Origin: Watersipora subatra
Lineage: Eukaryota > Bryozoa > Gymnolaemata > Cheilostomatida > Watersiporidae
Assembly (NCBI RefSeq): GCF_963576615.1
Contig: NC_088712.1
Coordinates: forward strand, 58,154,300 to 58,218,299
DNA length: 64,000 nt
Direction: 5' to 3'
Below are positions 45,260-58,319 of this stretch, piece after piece. Every line of letters begins with the position of its first letter. The first letter of the stretch is position 1. The notes beneath the pieces are model-generated. The model was not told the origin of the DNA. It was given only the letters and a program-made list of their open reading frames with translations, and made no database searches. Both the position numbers and the translations under genes were made by a program.

Positions 45260-48200
45260 CTACAAATAGACAAGGTAGAATGGTTTCTCAGGGTCATCAA
45301 TCATCCGCGTCTTCTATATTGACTAGTGACACGAAGGCGGAATCGGTGCGGATTACTATAAACTTTGTAAATACAATTCGTAATCTATCAAGACGACCTC
45401 CTGACCCATAGACATGCTGCTTCATATCTCCCTTTACTAATAATAACTAACGAGTTCTCGAAAATAAGAAAAATTAGCTTCCGTGTAAGCAAGTTAAGTA
45501 ACACATTTTTAGCATTTCTTTTATTTGTTTCCTTGTTGATGGACAGCTTATCGCTGTCACTTAGTGTTTTATTGGTGGCAGAATCTTTATCACCGCTTCT
45601 ACCTTATTCGGCTTTTGATGCGTTGATTTCCAATTTGCTACAAAATGGCAGAAATTTTCGGCTTTTCACATGTATTCTCAAAATTTAAGAACAACTACGC
45701 ATTTTGAGCAAAACATTCTTATTAAGCATGATCTATTTAAACAAAAGTTCTATGCATATAAGCAATTTCATATTTGCATTTTTATTAACAATGATTTATA
45801 TTACAACGAACAATAATCAATTGTTTGCATCATCATTAAAAAGTTTATTATATTGATAGCTATAAGCTATTTTTATTATGAAGTTTGAAGTTATTCACTC
45901 AGTGTAATTTTTAGAATTTTACAAGCCAGGTAATGTTTAATATACCTTATGGGTTGCGTGTTAGTGCTTTTAGATTTTATCTTGTTAATAAAATACATCA
46001 ATAAAAATCTCTTTTACAATTTCACTGATACTATCAGCGAGTCAATGTAGATATCAAAGATCCTAAGGCAATGTCTGAATATGAGCCCACAGACACGACA
46101 AAAGTCTTAGATGAATAGATAGATTAGATAAAACAGATATATAGGGAGATATAATATGAATTAGTTTCTTGAACAAGAAACTATGAAAACCAAAGCAACA
46201 AGCAAAAGTTTTAAAGCCAGCATATAGATAACGAGTTTGCATTGGTACTTCAAGGAGGAAACAGCTATAGGAAAAAACCTTTATTGACAATAATGTGGCT
46301 GATAGTAATTTTCAAATTTGGATTAACATTTGTGTTCTTTTTTACATTTTGCTTATTCTAGAAGACATGTTGATAAATCTTTTGAAAATTTCTGAAAATA
46401 TTTATCTGACTATATAAACAAATATGACTTTTACTAACATAGGTCAAGGTCATTTAAAGCAAATTAGCTACGCATATCAAGTAGCATAGTCTTCTTGAAA
46501 TATAATTTTTGAAAGTGGTCTAATTTTTCTGTCTCAGTCTTCGGTACAAAGGGATACTAGATTGTAGCAGTGTATGACAGAACAAACAACATATGATTCT
46601 GGTAAAAGTACCACAATCCTTATGGTTTTTGAAATAATAAAGGCAACATAACTTGAAAACTGTAGAAGTTTTTTAGAGAAAGATATGTTCGCTTAAGACC
46701 TTGTTTGTGGAGTAGATAGATTTTATAAATGAACCTTCATACGGTAGCTGATATATTCAGAAACTGCCACGTATAAGGAATCCGTCTAGCTATCACTGAC
46801 CCTTCCTTCTCTGCGTCATTTGCGTCTGAGAATTAAGAATATTGGTGCTATTATTAGGAAGTGCATGACTTCACGTACACTCTGTTATTGCTAATCTCAA
46901 GGATTACGACTTTATAAATCATTCCTTCTTTCTTATAATTACTTAATAGATATGTTTATGATGAGCTGTCAGGTCTTTTGTGTCTTTTATCTGTCACTTC
47001 ATTTCTGTCACTGAGTCTCAGTTCTCAGAATCTGATCTAAGAATGATCTATATAACTTTACGTTAAGTTTCTAAAGAAGCTTTTGTCAAGTTAAAAATGA
47101 TTAAGCACGTCTTACAAGTCTTTCCTAGCTAGCTTACCAAAAATTTATAAAGCGAGTTGTCCGCTCATGAAAGGTTAACAAAGCTTTGATTGAAGCATGT
47201 TGTTACGCTAAGTCCTATAAAATTCAAGTTAAAATTTGCTATCTGCTCTAATCAAATGCTTTCATAAAATTTTTTTGAACATTTAGCTGATAATCATGCA
47301 TCTCATGCACAAGATGTAGCCTGGCCATTAACTGTTAATTCACATTAAATAATTAGTTAATGTTAATTAACAGGTAGTGGCACAAACTTTAACTTTAGGT
47401 TAGTGCAAACTTAACATTAAATGCTAGTTTGCACTAACTTAACTAAGAAAAAGAGAAAAGAATTTTAGCTGAAAAAATATGATGATATGTCTTTAGAAGC
47501 TCTTTAGAATGTGATTCTAACCACTATTTTAATTAATTTAATACTTGCCTAAATATGCTTGTGCTTTTATAAAACCATTAAAATTTACGTAAAACAAGAT
47601 AGCAAAGGTTTTAGATATTCATTTATTTACTTTTATTGTAGTGTTTATTTTATTTACTGAAGTTGATTTGCGGTGACAGCAAGATGTTTATTTATGTAAA
47701 TGGCTGTTTACAATTAAATATCTTGACACGAAAACTGGATTATTATCTAAACTGAGACAAGGCTATGGCCATTGTTCTAGCAGAACAGTTATATTAAATG
47801 CAGGAAATGTCTTTTGTTAACTGCATTGACACTTTTTTTGCTGAATCCAAGCTTGTCACAGACAGTACTTAGAACCTTAGTGCCAAATACTGACTGTTAG
47901 ATGTCACTTAGCATGAGTTCCTTAGTTACATACTGCTGGCAAGCTAAGGGTGAAAATTATGTTGCAGTATTCTTCCATAGCTGTGTTTAGTACATTAGAT
48001 TATTTCATAAGTGGAGAGAAATATACTTCGCTAACCAACCGATAAAAAAATCGTAGTTTTTTGGAAAAAGATTTGTTTTAAGCAGCTGCTGCCCAGCAGT
48101 GCTTGCTGCCAATACTGTCTGCTATAAAACTATTCATATATATATATATATATATATATCATAGAAGAGACCGAATTGCAGCTTTAATTTTGTTTATACC

Positions 48201-49777
48201 CTTTTGATTAAGCTTCAAAAGATAATGAAACTGATATAAAAAAGCAAAGATTTTTATTTAGTTTAAAATGGGTTTTTTAAAAATAAACTAAAAAGTTCGC
48301 GAGTAAAAATTTTCTGGAAGGGTCGTGTTTCCTTGAGCTGCTTGACCATCTGGCAGCAAATCGTTTTGTTATTATTATACTTAGCACCTTAGCAGTCTCA
48401 AGTGCTCTGAGAGATTGTCAGGTGCTTCGATAAAGCACAGAGAATAAGTTTGTGCGCAATTATTTCCGCAATGCATGAATATGGGCAAAAAATGTTTTTA
48501 AAGTTGAAAATTGGTATTTTTGTACACAATGTCTGATACTGCATTCACACAGCTTATGCAAAAAACTTTTAGAGTTCAGTTTTTAGTTGAGAAATTGTTT
48601 TTAATTACATTGAAAAAGAACAAAAATTTAGTGGGCTAAATAAAAAAAATACTGCTACAACTGTAAAACTGCAGAACTAACACCACAAAACAGAAGATAG
48701 CAAAGCATATGAATTATTTATAGATAGTTTGAGAGAGCGTGTAGGTTGAAGCATTTGAATGGCGCATAGTTAGAAGATGCTAACTTTGCACATATTTTTT
48801 GAACTTGGACCCGGTAGCTCTGTTTTATGTACAAGATGTTAAGGTTGTAGATGCTTGATTGATATAATATTAGCTGCTACAAGGAAAAGGAAGTGGAACT
48901 ATAAAACAACAGCTAATAATACTGGAGGATTAAGCGTGAACCAAATATCATGAGAATGATAGGTTAACTTCATACCAGGTACGAATAGCTCATCCTTTTT
49001 TATATCTTCCGCTATTTCTAGGAACCACCAAACACTTGGAGGAATCAGTCAAAAACCCACTAGCTTCATGTAACAACTGCGTGTAGTTCTTTATAAAAAT
49101 ATGTTAAAAATAAGTTGCATGCATTTATTTTTAATGCATGTTTTCATTTAAGTTACATGCATGAAGGCAATAGCCAGTCAGAGTGCAGACTGATCCATGT
49201 TGTTGGTTTGGCAGAGAGAACAGTTTTTGGACAACACTGGTGATGTGCTTTCTTCAGACAAGGAATCCTAGATCATGGCTGCTTCCACTCGAAATGGCAT
49301 CATTTGGAAAGCTAAACAAGATTTGACAGTTTAGTATGAGTATATGGCCCAACAAAAGTTTAACGTTTGTGCAAAAAATTACCTATTGAGTTGTTGATGT
49401 CATGCTATGCAAGTAAATAGTTTTTATGCGAAATGTCTTAATTTAAGTTTCTGGCTTGGAACAAATAAACTTTTTAGTTGCTCATATATGCATTTACGAC
49501 ACAATTTTGTAATCCCAGATTGATTTATTATGCAATCATGTATTTTCAATGTGCTTTATTTCTAATTCGAAATTCAAATTACGATCAAATGTATGCATTT
49601 TCATGTTTTCTGAAAACTACTTCAAACTTATCATATCTGTAGAAATGCAGGTAAGTAATGTTTTTAAGACTTGTTTACAAAATTTGATGAACAATATTTA
49701 TTATTACTATGGGAGGTTTGTATCACAATTGTTGTTTGTTGTAAGTGAGCCCGGGTCTTACCTAAATACCAGATAGT
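45260..49777. other. AT-rich intergenic DNA
   Basis: No exon with coding character on either strand. A TA run at 48137-48160 and small inverted repeats near 47321-47440 (gttaattaac, cactaactta) are the only structures seen. Confidence 0.5.
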
Positions 49778-50110
49778 TGCCACTGTCTTCTACTGTAAAG
49801 CCTTTCACAAAATCTGTGCTCTTCCTTAAACTGCTGTTTTCTATATGGTTTCAAAGAACATGTCTGATCCTACTTCTGCCAGCTATGAGATTATTTTGCA
49901 GTTTATAGTTCCAAAAGCTTCAATGACGATGAGTATCACCTTTGGTATTTCATTCTGCAATGAACCCAAGCTCTTTGTGCTTTTCCATCTTCTCCTCCTC
50001 TTTTCTCTACACTCGTTAAATGCCTAGTAAAGCTATGTCAATAATCAAGAACTCCTTTCTCTTTTTACCCATGATAAAGAAGTCTGGCCTTGGCGCTTAA
50101 AGATGTGGGT
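49778..50110 (-). pseudogene. Non-LTR reverse transcriptase C-terminal fragment, copy 1
   Basis: On the minus strand it resembles the C-terminal part of R2-like/invertebrate non-LTR polymerases: an arginine/lysine-led segment, then an IDIA-like strand, a Glu/Lys-rich helix and a VIxAL-like strand. It parallels copy 2 along its length and carries stops and frameshifts. Confidence 0.55.
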
Positions 50111-50934
50111 GGGTCAAACTTGAGTTGATTTTAACAAAGTATTTTTTTGTCTATCAGTTGATATCTTGTTTGTTGTGTTAGGCGATCTCACTGTCAAGAT
50201 ATTTGAAGATTAAAATCGAAAAAATTTGATTGCGGTAAAAAGGCTCAGGTCAAAAAACATGCCCAGACTTGCCCAAAATGATGTAATGCGTGATATAACG
50301 TGTCTCTATCCCTCGTATTAACATCGGCTAATGCAATAAAAGTCTAGTCCTTTGTGGCTCTATTGGCATATATTTTATTTTGTATTTGCCCATCTTGGCT
50401 AGAATAAAGTTTTAAATCTAGCTACAGATACATTATTATGAATGTTTCAAACGCCTCAAATAAGGGAAATTGAAAACTTGTCATATTAGCTTCCTCTAAA
50501 AGTCTAAATGCTGTGTAAACATTTGAGTACCGACTTCCAATTCTACCGGTCTACGGTAATTAGGCCGTTGAGTTAGCTTATTTCATCACGGCCTTTGTAT
50601 CAGCTAAGTTTTCAGTTGCTACACGCACACCGAAAACTAGCTACTAAATAAAATAGGTACGTCGCCATCTTTAGAAATAATATGTACGAATATATAGTGA
50701 AACCAAGTGCATCCCAAAAAGTCATGTATATAGTCTACGTTATCTAGTCAGTATTATTATCAATTTGTAGAAGATTTTATTGGTCCATTCGATTAGTTAA
50801 TTCAAGTACAAAACAAATGGTTTTATGAGTTGACCAAAATAGTGAACGCAAAACGACGTCAAGTTCGTTGAAATCAATTAACCCACCGATTCTGGCAAAG
50901 GGTTAATGAAACCATTCTTGCACCTGGTTGGCGC

Positions 50935-51560
50935 CTTTTGTCACTGTCTTCTTTTAGAGTAAAGCCTTTTACAAAATCTTTTTTGTTTCTAAGAGCATGT
51001 TTGCTCCTTCCTCTGCCAGCTATGACATCATTCTGATGCCTACAGTTCTGAGAGCATCAATGACGATAGATATCACCTTTGGTCTTACATCACACAATCA
51101 CACGAGTTTGAATTCAAGTTTTTAGTACTTTTCATCTTTTCCTCTTCTTCTCTCTTCACCGTGTATCACCTGGTATAGCTATGTCAATAACCCGGCACTC
51201 CTTTCTTTCTTTAACCACCAAGATCAAGTCTGTCCTTGGCGCTTCAGCCACTTTATCTGTTTGCATATTCAAATCTCAGAGTAAATTGACCTTGTTGAGC
51301 TCACTCGCTTCTTCAGCACAGTGGTTGCACCATTTTTTAGAATGTGGTAGCCCGTGTTTTTGCATATGCTCTAAAGCACCGTCACTGTTCTTTTTGTCAT
51401 GTCATTGCTTGTACTCTGTCTGTGCAATTTTTCCTCTTTCTCTGTTTATGCAGTCTGCATGTCACGTCGATGCTTGTTTTCTTGATTTTTGTTTTCATGT
51501 AGTTTGTGTGCAGTGGCTGATCTTGAGCTGCCACTATGAGGCTTTCAATCTTTTCAGTAA
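50935..51560 (-). pseudogene. Non-LTR reverse transcriptase C-terminal fragment, copy 2
   Basis: Minus-strand blocks in family order: ESLIVAAQDQPLHTNYMKT, DVTCRLH (degenerate zinc knuckle), then RTDLILVVKERKECRVIDIA-like segment with IDIAIPGDT, EKEEEKMKKY and VISIVIDALRTVGIRM. Such AAQDQ...IDIAIPGD...VIxALG tails are common in invertebrate non-LTR elements. Several stops and frameshifts make it dead. Confidence 0.65.
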
Positions 51561-51664
51561 TAATAATAATAATAACATCATGAAGGACATGAGAAGCAAA
51601 AAGTCCAGCATAATTTTATATGTAAATATTCTATCCAAATCGTAAAGAATTAAATAGAATACTT

Positions 51665-51783
51665 ATCTTGGGTAGCTACTGGCAGTTTCACGCTTGCATT
51701 TTCAGGCTGTAGAACTCAACTTGAGTTGGGATCTACAGCCTGATGCTTGGGCAAGCACGAAACTTCCAGTAGCTAACCAAGGT
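51665..51783. repeat. 119-bp inverted repeat (hairpin)
   Basis: cttgggtagctactggcagt pairs with actuated complement ending ccagtagctaaccaagg; the inner arms ggctgtag and ctacagcc also pair around aactcaacttgagtt. A few mismatches occur near gcttgcat/atgcttgg. Probably a small foldback element. Confidence 0.65.
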
Positions 51784-51827
51784 ATGTATTTTACTAATTC
51801 TCCGGTAATTTATATATGTATTTATAT

Positions 51828-52186
51828 GGTAGCCAAATGTCCGGCGTTGCACTGGTAGTGAAATAATAAACTAGTGAATTTGAGCAACTAACCTGGAAGG
51901 CTAGATCTTTATTAAAATCTTTACTTGAACATTACCTGTGTTTTGGGTCAGCAGAACAACCGTTACTCGCAAAGGTCAACAGTGCTAGTTATTAATCAAA
52001 AACATGTGCTCTGTGTGAGGATCTTAACCAATGTAATGAATGACTGCAAAATGAATTCATTGCATTTGGTTTAGGTTAATGGGTAAGTCCACAGCCTCTA
52101 GGTCCAAAGGTCCTTAGATAAAATTTACTGCCAGGCAGTTTTTTCATTGATATATTTTAATTAATATAACTAGACACAGGGTTTAA
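51828..52186 (+). mobile_element. SINE-like element, family 2b, sense copy
   Basis: Starts near agccaaatgtccggcgttgc and runs through cctggaaggctagatcttta, acctgtgttttgggtcagc and tgactgcaaaatg to ctagacacagggtt. An inverted copy with the same blocks lies at 55090-55449. Confidence 0.65.
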
Positions 52187-53046
52187 CAAAACGTCAAAAA
52201 GACAAACACTGACATTTATACATAAAAATATATACATGCATATATATATATACATATATATATTACTTGTATCCCAAATTCTCATCTGAAAATATTATTT
52301 AAACAAATGCTAAAGTGTGAAACAGCTTTTTATGAGTGCAAACTTACAACTAAAATCTGTCGCAGAAGCATGTTGGTAACAATATTTAAATTAATAATAG
52401 GCAGGTAAGAGAGACAACTCTAAACATGGCTGTAGTATGAATCAGATCATTTGCAAGCTGAATCCTTCTAAACACTGTTGGGTCGTCTTGTTACATCTGC
52501 ATAGAAGTTTATTGACACACCCTAGTCAGTTATATTTGTTCAGATTAGCTGGATGATCAGATGATCAAGAGACAGATCTAAACATAAGTTGGTTGCTAGA
52601 CAGGTCAACCACCTATTCCTTACTTAATATAGTGTTTATTCAGCATGATAAAGTATGAGATCAGAAGCTAATATTGTCAATTTTTGGGATTCCTGGTACC
52701 CCTAAACCTTCTTAATCATGTCAGTAGTAATTGCTGTGGTACTAGTACATGAAGCTTAAATCTGTTTTATATGCACTCACCATGTCTTCACTAGCTAGCA
52801 GCAGGAAGAAGAATGCCCCCAATACACTCTTCTCCATATCTATTTAGCATTTCCTTAGCTGTCTCAGTAAGATGAAAAAGCTACATAATCTTGCAAGCCT
52901 GTATGAGAGGCTTTGCCTTTTAAAGACTATCTGGCCTTCCTAGCCCAAGTTCCTGTGAAATAGTCAGGCGCACAAGAGATGCCTGTATGTACAACAAATA
53001 TTTTCATATATTTATTTTTTAAATTAAATCTGATACTATTGGTCCT

Positions 53047-53518
53047 TTAGAGATGAACTTTAATAAAATTTTAGCAGATTTTATTAGAAAGTATCAGTGT
53101 TTTTTTATTATTTGCGATTGTTTTTTATGATTGAAATGATTTGGCTGCCAGAAAATTTCAAGATTGAAGTCAACAAAACTTGATCATAATTAACGTCCTC
53201 AGAAAAAACAAGTATGAGAGAATGTCATTAGTTGAGCATCTACCTGTTTCTAATGTTATAGATATTAGCTATTGCGTTCAAGTGGCAGCAATACGGGTCT
53301 TCTTTCTTTTGGTGTTTTAGCTGACATGCAACTGTAGGTGTAATAGTCGGGCTTTCACTTGAATCTGAGTGTTCTAAGAAAAAATCTTATTCAAACTATT
53401 ATATCTTTGAACTGAGTGGGGCTACAAAGACATAATTTACATCAAATTGAAGCGTAATGTCTTAGCTTTATATTTATATTATTTACATTGCAATATTTCA
53501 ATGGTGTAAGTTCACCTT
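53047..53518. mobile_element. Long-TIR MITE, second copy
   Basis: Shares gattttattagaaagtatca, tgcgattgttttttatg and the terminal gtaagttcacct with the element at 24187. Its right arm is diverged. Confidence 0.55.
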
Positions 53519-54839
53519 TAAATAACAGTTTGCTAATAATATTGTTTATTTTTCAGCTATTACAGAAAGCAGTTTGATTCATTTGTAAGATTTTGTAGAA
53601 GATTGCCAAAACATATAAATTCAAGCTTGCTGCAACTATGGTGATAATATTTTGAGATTTGGGAAATGTGCTAGAAGATTATTCAATATACGATTATGAT
53701 ATATAAGAACTAGATTGTGATACAAGTTGACTACGTAATGTTACTAAAATAATATGAGCTGATTTGCACATTCAAGTGTTTTGTTGTATTAAGAGTAACA
53801 AAACGCACTTTTCTTTTGCTTATTGTGTGCGCTGCTACAAGATTTGTTAGAAAACTCTTATATCAAAGTTACATGAATGGACAACGAACCATTTTTAAAA
53901 TCAGTTCAATATAAACTGGTCATCAGTTATAGTGATGTCAGAAAAGAAACAAGATCTTAGTTGTGTGAAAACATGTTGTGCTCTGTAACATTTTTATCTC
54001 TTTATGTTAAAAGCCAGCTTTGGAAGGATTTGTGAAAACCTGTCCAAAGGCTTTGGCAGTGAGACGAATCTTCGACGTCACAGAAGTGTTCACTGCGAAT
54101 AGATTTGAATTGATAATATCCAGTTAAGCTTTCCCTAGTAGAGGCATAAGAAATTACGTGCATTTCATCACTCTACCACCCAAGTATATTCTAGCTACTA
54201 TAGCCAAGAAAAGGTTGCTCATATGACAATGATGATATAACTACCCTTTTCATTTATTTTATTACTTTTTTCATTAAATAACTGAACTTACCAATTGTAC
54301 ATATTCTCACTGCACAAGTGCTAATGTCTTTCTAGGCTTAACTCCTCTAGCAAAGGAAACGTTTCTTTTTTACTAAAAGCGATTGTCGTTTATGCGACCT
54401 TTGAAGTAATTACTGTATAGCAAGTAGTTAATTCTGCTGCTCTTTGGTAATTTAGATGGATATTAATATTATTGATAAAAAATAAAATTTCGATCAGGTA
54501 TCCTGGCTGAGTTAGTGTGACAGGCATATGAAGCAAAAATTAAAAAGTAACCATAACCTAAAAGTGAGTCTACTTTAACGAGTTTTTTTAGGAGTACATT
54601 GCTAGTCTTACAAAGTTTATAGAGTACAACTCTAAATCGTTGAAACAGTAGGGTGAGAATTTGTCGGTAGAGGTCAACTCCAAATTCATTCAAAGCATGG
54701 AGATGCAATGCATATCCTAAATAAAGCTGTAAGTTTTGCAGTTAGAACCTATTTATGTACTGAATGTAGTGATAGCTTTCAACTGCATTTGTATATTTTA
54801 CATATAAATAGATGCTATATGTACTGTGTGGATATATAC

Positions 54840-54879
54840 GTATATATATATATGATATATATATTTGTATATATATATT

Positions 54880-54911
<32 letters not shown>

Positions 54912-55070
54912 AGGTATGTACATGAGCATACACATATATGCTATATATGCAGTATATATGCAGTATATATGAAGTATATATGCCGTATATATGCCGTATA
55001 TTCGCGGTATATATATATATATATGCGGTACATATATGCGGTACATATAAATATATATTTATATAAATCT
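54840..55070. repeat. TA-rich tandem repeat (tatatgc/tatatat)
   Basis: TA runs interspersed with repeated atatatgcagt/atatatgccgt units. Open frames over it (runs of Tyr and Ile) are artefacts. Confidence 0.85.
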
Positions 55071-55089
55071 CAATGTTTGTATTTTTATT

Positions 55090-55449
55090 AAACCCTGTGT
55101 CCAGTTATAGAAATTAAAATCTAGCAATGAAAAATCTGAATGGCTATGGGTTTGATCTCGGGACCTCCAAGCCTAAAGGCGGTGTACTTAACCATTACAC
55201 TACACACAATGCAATTGATCTTTGAGCAAATATTCGTTAGATGGTTTAAAATACTCACACTTGAAGCGCTTGCGTGGGGTTAATAACTAACTCTGTTGAC
55301 TGTTACGCCTAACGGTTGTTAAGCTGGCTCAAAACACAGGTATTGTTTTAGTATAGATTTTAATAAAGATCCATAGCTTTCCAAGTAAGGTGCTCAAATT
55401 TATTAGGTAATCATTCTATGACCGGTGTAACGCTGGGGAATTTGGCTAG
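55090..55449 (-). mobile_element. SINE-like element, family 2b, inverted copy
   Basis: Reverse complement of the 51828 element, block for block, from aaccctgtgtccagttatag to cggtgtaacgctgggg. It keeps a better tRNA-like part: inverted B box ggtttgatctcggga and inverted A box aaccattacac. Confidence 0.65.
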
Positions 55450-56204
55450 TACTATTTAGTAATACCATATATATTATATATAAATGCATATATATTATAT
55501 ATATCATATAATTATGCATAAAACATAAATAATCTTTTATATAGTATCTTTTCATTGAAGGACCAAAGCATAAATTATAACACCAAGTGGAGCATAGTGA
55601 GTGTAACAACATTATATAATAAAACTACAGGCTGATGTAACTTATGTCTATATAAGGAGTTCTGTATTATATGCAAACCTACAACCCTTACTTTAAACAA
55701 AATGTGTGAACTTGTTTCAATATATACACACGCAGGCAATATCCTTTTCAGCAATTTTAAAACTTAACGTTCAAACACCTGAATTGTTAAACTGTATCTC
55801 ATCATCCTATTAGACATTGTACATCATTGCATTGCTAATTTTGATCCTACTTATCGGTGATGCTTTCAGGTATTTTACCAACTATAGTTTTATTCCTATT
55901 TATATATAAGATACTTTTAGTGTTAGCAATGCTAGATGATATATGATGATTATTTCTTTGCAATATGAAACTACCAGTTATAAAACTACTAGTAACTAAA
56001 CTGACGCTAAGTTGCCTTAAACGTCAGTTTATGGCAGCTTGACTAAAACTTTTGTCTTGTTTAATTTTACATTTTACATTGCTCTATTTTAACATTTAGC
56101 ACTTTTGTGCAAGAAACTGTAAACACTGCATCTATTGCATATTCTATTGCTTATATATGTATATACATGTACTTGAATATATATATTTACATATATATAG
56201 ATAT

Positions 56205-56211
<7 letters not shown>

Positions 56212-56262
<51 letters not shown>
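56212..56262. repeat. TA microsatellite
   Basis: About 25 TA units. Similar shorter TA runs occur at 5480-5500, 15338-15367, 18777-18792 and 48137-48160, often at SINE tails. Confidence 0.9.
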
Positions 56263-56264
<2 letters not shown>

Positions 56265-56421
56265 TGCAGTTTATTAAAAACTACAGGTTAAAATCATTAC
56301 TACTATTAGTTTCATGCAATCGCGTTGCAATCTTCAGGTAGAATGACTAAAATGTATAATGTACAAGCTATAAAATTACTTTATAAAGCTGAGGGCTCAA
56401 TACTATTGTATGATATATATA

Positions 56422-57554
56422 CAGTCAAACATGGATAACTCGAACTTCAAGGGACCGAGCAAAAGTGTTCGAATTATCAGAGCGTTCAAGTTATCAGAGC
56501 ACTGTCACAAGTCTATATATTTACTTATTTATTAGTAGATACATGTACATATACAAACTATAATATAAATCAAAAGCACAAATGGCTTGTTTCAAATTAA
56601 ATGCTTCTAATGTAAAGTTTAAAACGTTTTCATGAAAAAGTATAGAGATTTTTCTATCACTTGAGATTGGTTTGTTGTTTGAGGTGATGTTATTGCCAGG
56701 TCGTTTTTCAGATTGGCATTGGCAAAACTTGATCGTTGTTGAAATGCTCAAAAGAAAAGACATTTTTTTCTTTTGGGGTTTTACCCACGATCAATTTTGC
56801 CGTTTTTTCTTGAAGTTTATGCAAATTACCTTACTTTACCTGGGATTCGTTAAGAGCAACACTCCGAGGCAGTTCAATTAGAAGTTTTACGAGGTTTTAC
56901 GGTACATTCTATATCACTCACGCTTTTTTAATAGATACTTATTGAATGTACACACGTATTCTGTGTTTAGGTCAAACGATGAATAGTTTTTTTGTAGCTC
57001 AGACAACGTATACGTTTAATTACAAGAATTTTTAAGACGATTTAAACATTCAACATTCCGACGTTGATTCAACACGGAATCAACGTCGGAAAACTATTCA
57101 TCACGGGCTAGCTGGGTTACGCCACGCACTCAAGGATTTTCGCCACGCACATACAAAACAAAAACAACATGCGATTTTTGTTTTGTATGTGCGTGGCGAA
57201 AATCCTTGCACGCGTGACCCAGCTAGCCCGTGCTATTCATCGTATCGCAGTATAAATCAAATTTCACCAAACTTTTAGAAAAGTCGTTGACAAAAATATT
57301 TTGCCGATGGTGGTAATAACGACGCTTATGAATTACGAAAAGATGAAGTTTACCTCTATGGCTTTGAATAAAGTGATTTTCTAAAGCGATAACAACCGTT
57401 TCGGTCGCCGTTGGGCAAAAAAACAGTTCGAATTAACAGTGTTGAGTTCGAGTTATCTATAGCAATTAATCATTACGTGGGAACGGACCAAAGGAAATGT
57501 TCGAATTAACCATGTGTTCGAGCTATCCGTGGACGAGTTATCCATGTTTGACTG
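56422..57554. mobile_element. TA-flanked DNA transposon with foldback core
   Basis: Terminal inverted repeats begin cagtcaaacatggataac and are flanked by TA, as in Tc1/mariner-pogo elements. Subterminal DNA repeats gttcgaatta/gttcgagtta. Inside are two hairpins: ccgacgttgattc with its complement (57058-57088) and a 145-bp foldback (57090-57237). No transposase was found. A stretch near 56650 resembles the long-TIR MITE. Confidence 0.75.
57090..57237. repeat. Long foldback palindrome
   Basis: ctattcatcacgggctagct and the far arm pair over more than 60 bp, including gattttcgccacgcacatac near the loop (caacatgcgat). There is one small asymmetry near acgcactca/gcacgcg. It forms the core of the surrounding transposon. 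Confidence 0.85.
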
Positions 57555-57559
57555 TATAT

Positions 57560-58229
57560 ATATAGTATACAGCAAAGAAGTAGTCAAATTATGTTATTGA
57601 GCTAATTAGGTGTTTTCTAGCATCCGGCATGTGGATATCAGCTCACACATCGGTTGAGCACTTTATTTATATATATGTATTTTTTGTATATTTTATATAT
57701 CTCATCTACACCAATGGCCTCCTTAATACCTGCTTGAACATTTGTCAGTAACGCATTGGGTAAGGTTTTTAATAAGATTGCTAGAAATGAGACATGAATG
57801 CTGAGTTTGCCTTCAACCTTAACTGCTCTAAAAGATAATTTGAAAACAGCTCATAAGTTTCAAGCTATTAGACTTTTGGAGTTTCAGCTGATATTTTACT
57901 GTTAATATATATTTAGTACTATTAGCTTACAGGTATTCCAATAAATAAAATATGGTAGTTCTTGCTTTTTAATGGTATGATAAGTAAAACTAGTATTTAT
58001 CATCTTTAGCAAAGTATGTTGTCGATAAAGGTACCCTAAACACATACATTTGTAGTGACTTGCAGTTGAAGGTAAACTGTCTGATCTTTGCTGTTTCTGA
58101 TTTTTGATTTCTCACTGCTGAAATAAGCTGCTTTATTCATGTTAAACTCATCAGTGTAGGCTAACCAAATATACTGGTATATCCAAAATACTACGTTACA
58201 ATTTATTGTAGATTTGTTAACGTTCCCTC
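57560..58229. other. AT-rich, nothing recognised
   Basis: No coding or repeat structure is evident between the TA-flanked transposon and the GT/GC microsatellite. Confidence 0.45.
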
Positions 58230-58319
58230 ACACACAACGTGCGTGTGTGTGTGTGCGTGCGCGTGCGTGCGTGCGTGTGCGTGTGCGCGCGCGCGTGCGT
58301 GTGTGTGTGTGTGTGTGTG
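58230..58319. repeat. GT/GC microsatellite
   Basis: Alternating purine-pyrimidine run (gtgtgt, gcgtgcgt, gcgcgc), about 90 bp, a sequence prone to left-handed DNA. Confidence 0.95.

Noticed and set aside
45181..45411. + strand ORF divergent from the peroxidase
   Set aside because: Starts at TTG, overlaps the peroxidase promoter and leader, and has no family resemblance.
47321..47440. Small AT-rich inverted repeats
   Set aside because: Short, imperfect and expected by chance in DNA this AT-rich.
51181..51645. 154-codon + strand ORF
   Set aside because: It is the reverse strand of the broken non-LTR reverse transcriptase; no coding character in this direction.
54708..55091. Tyr/Ile-rich ORF
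   Set aside because: Runs through TA-rich tandem repeats and into a SINE.
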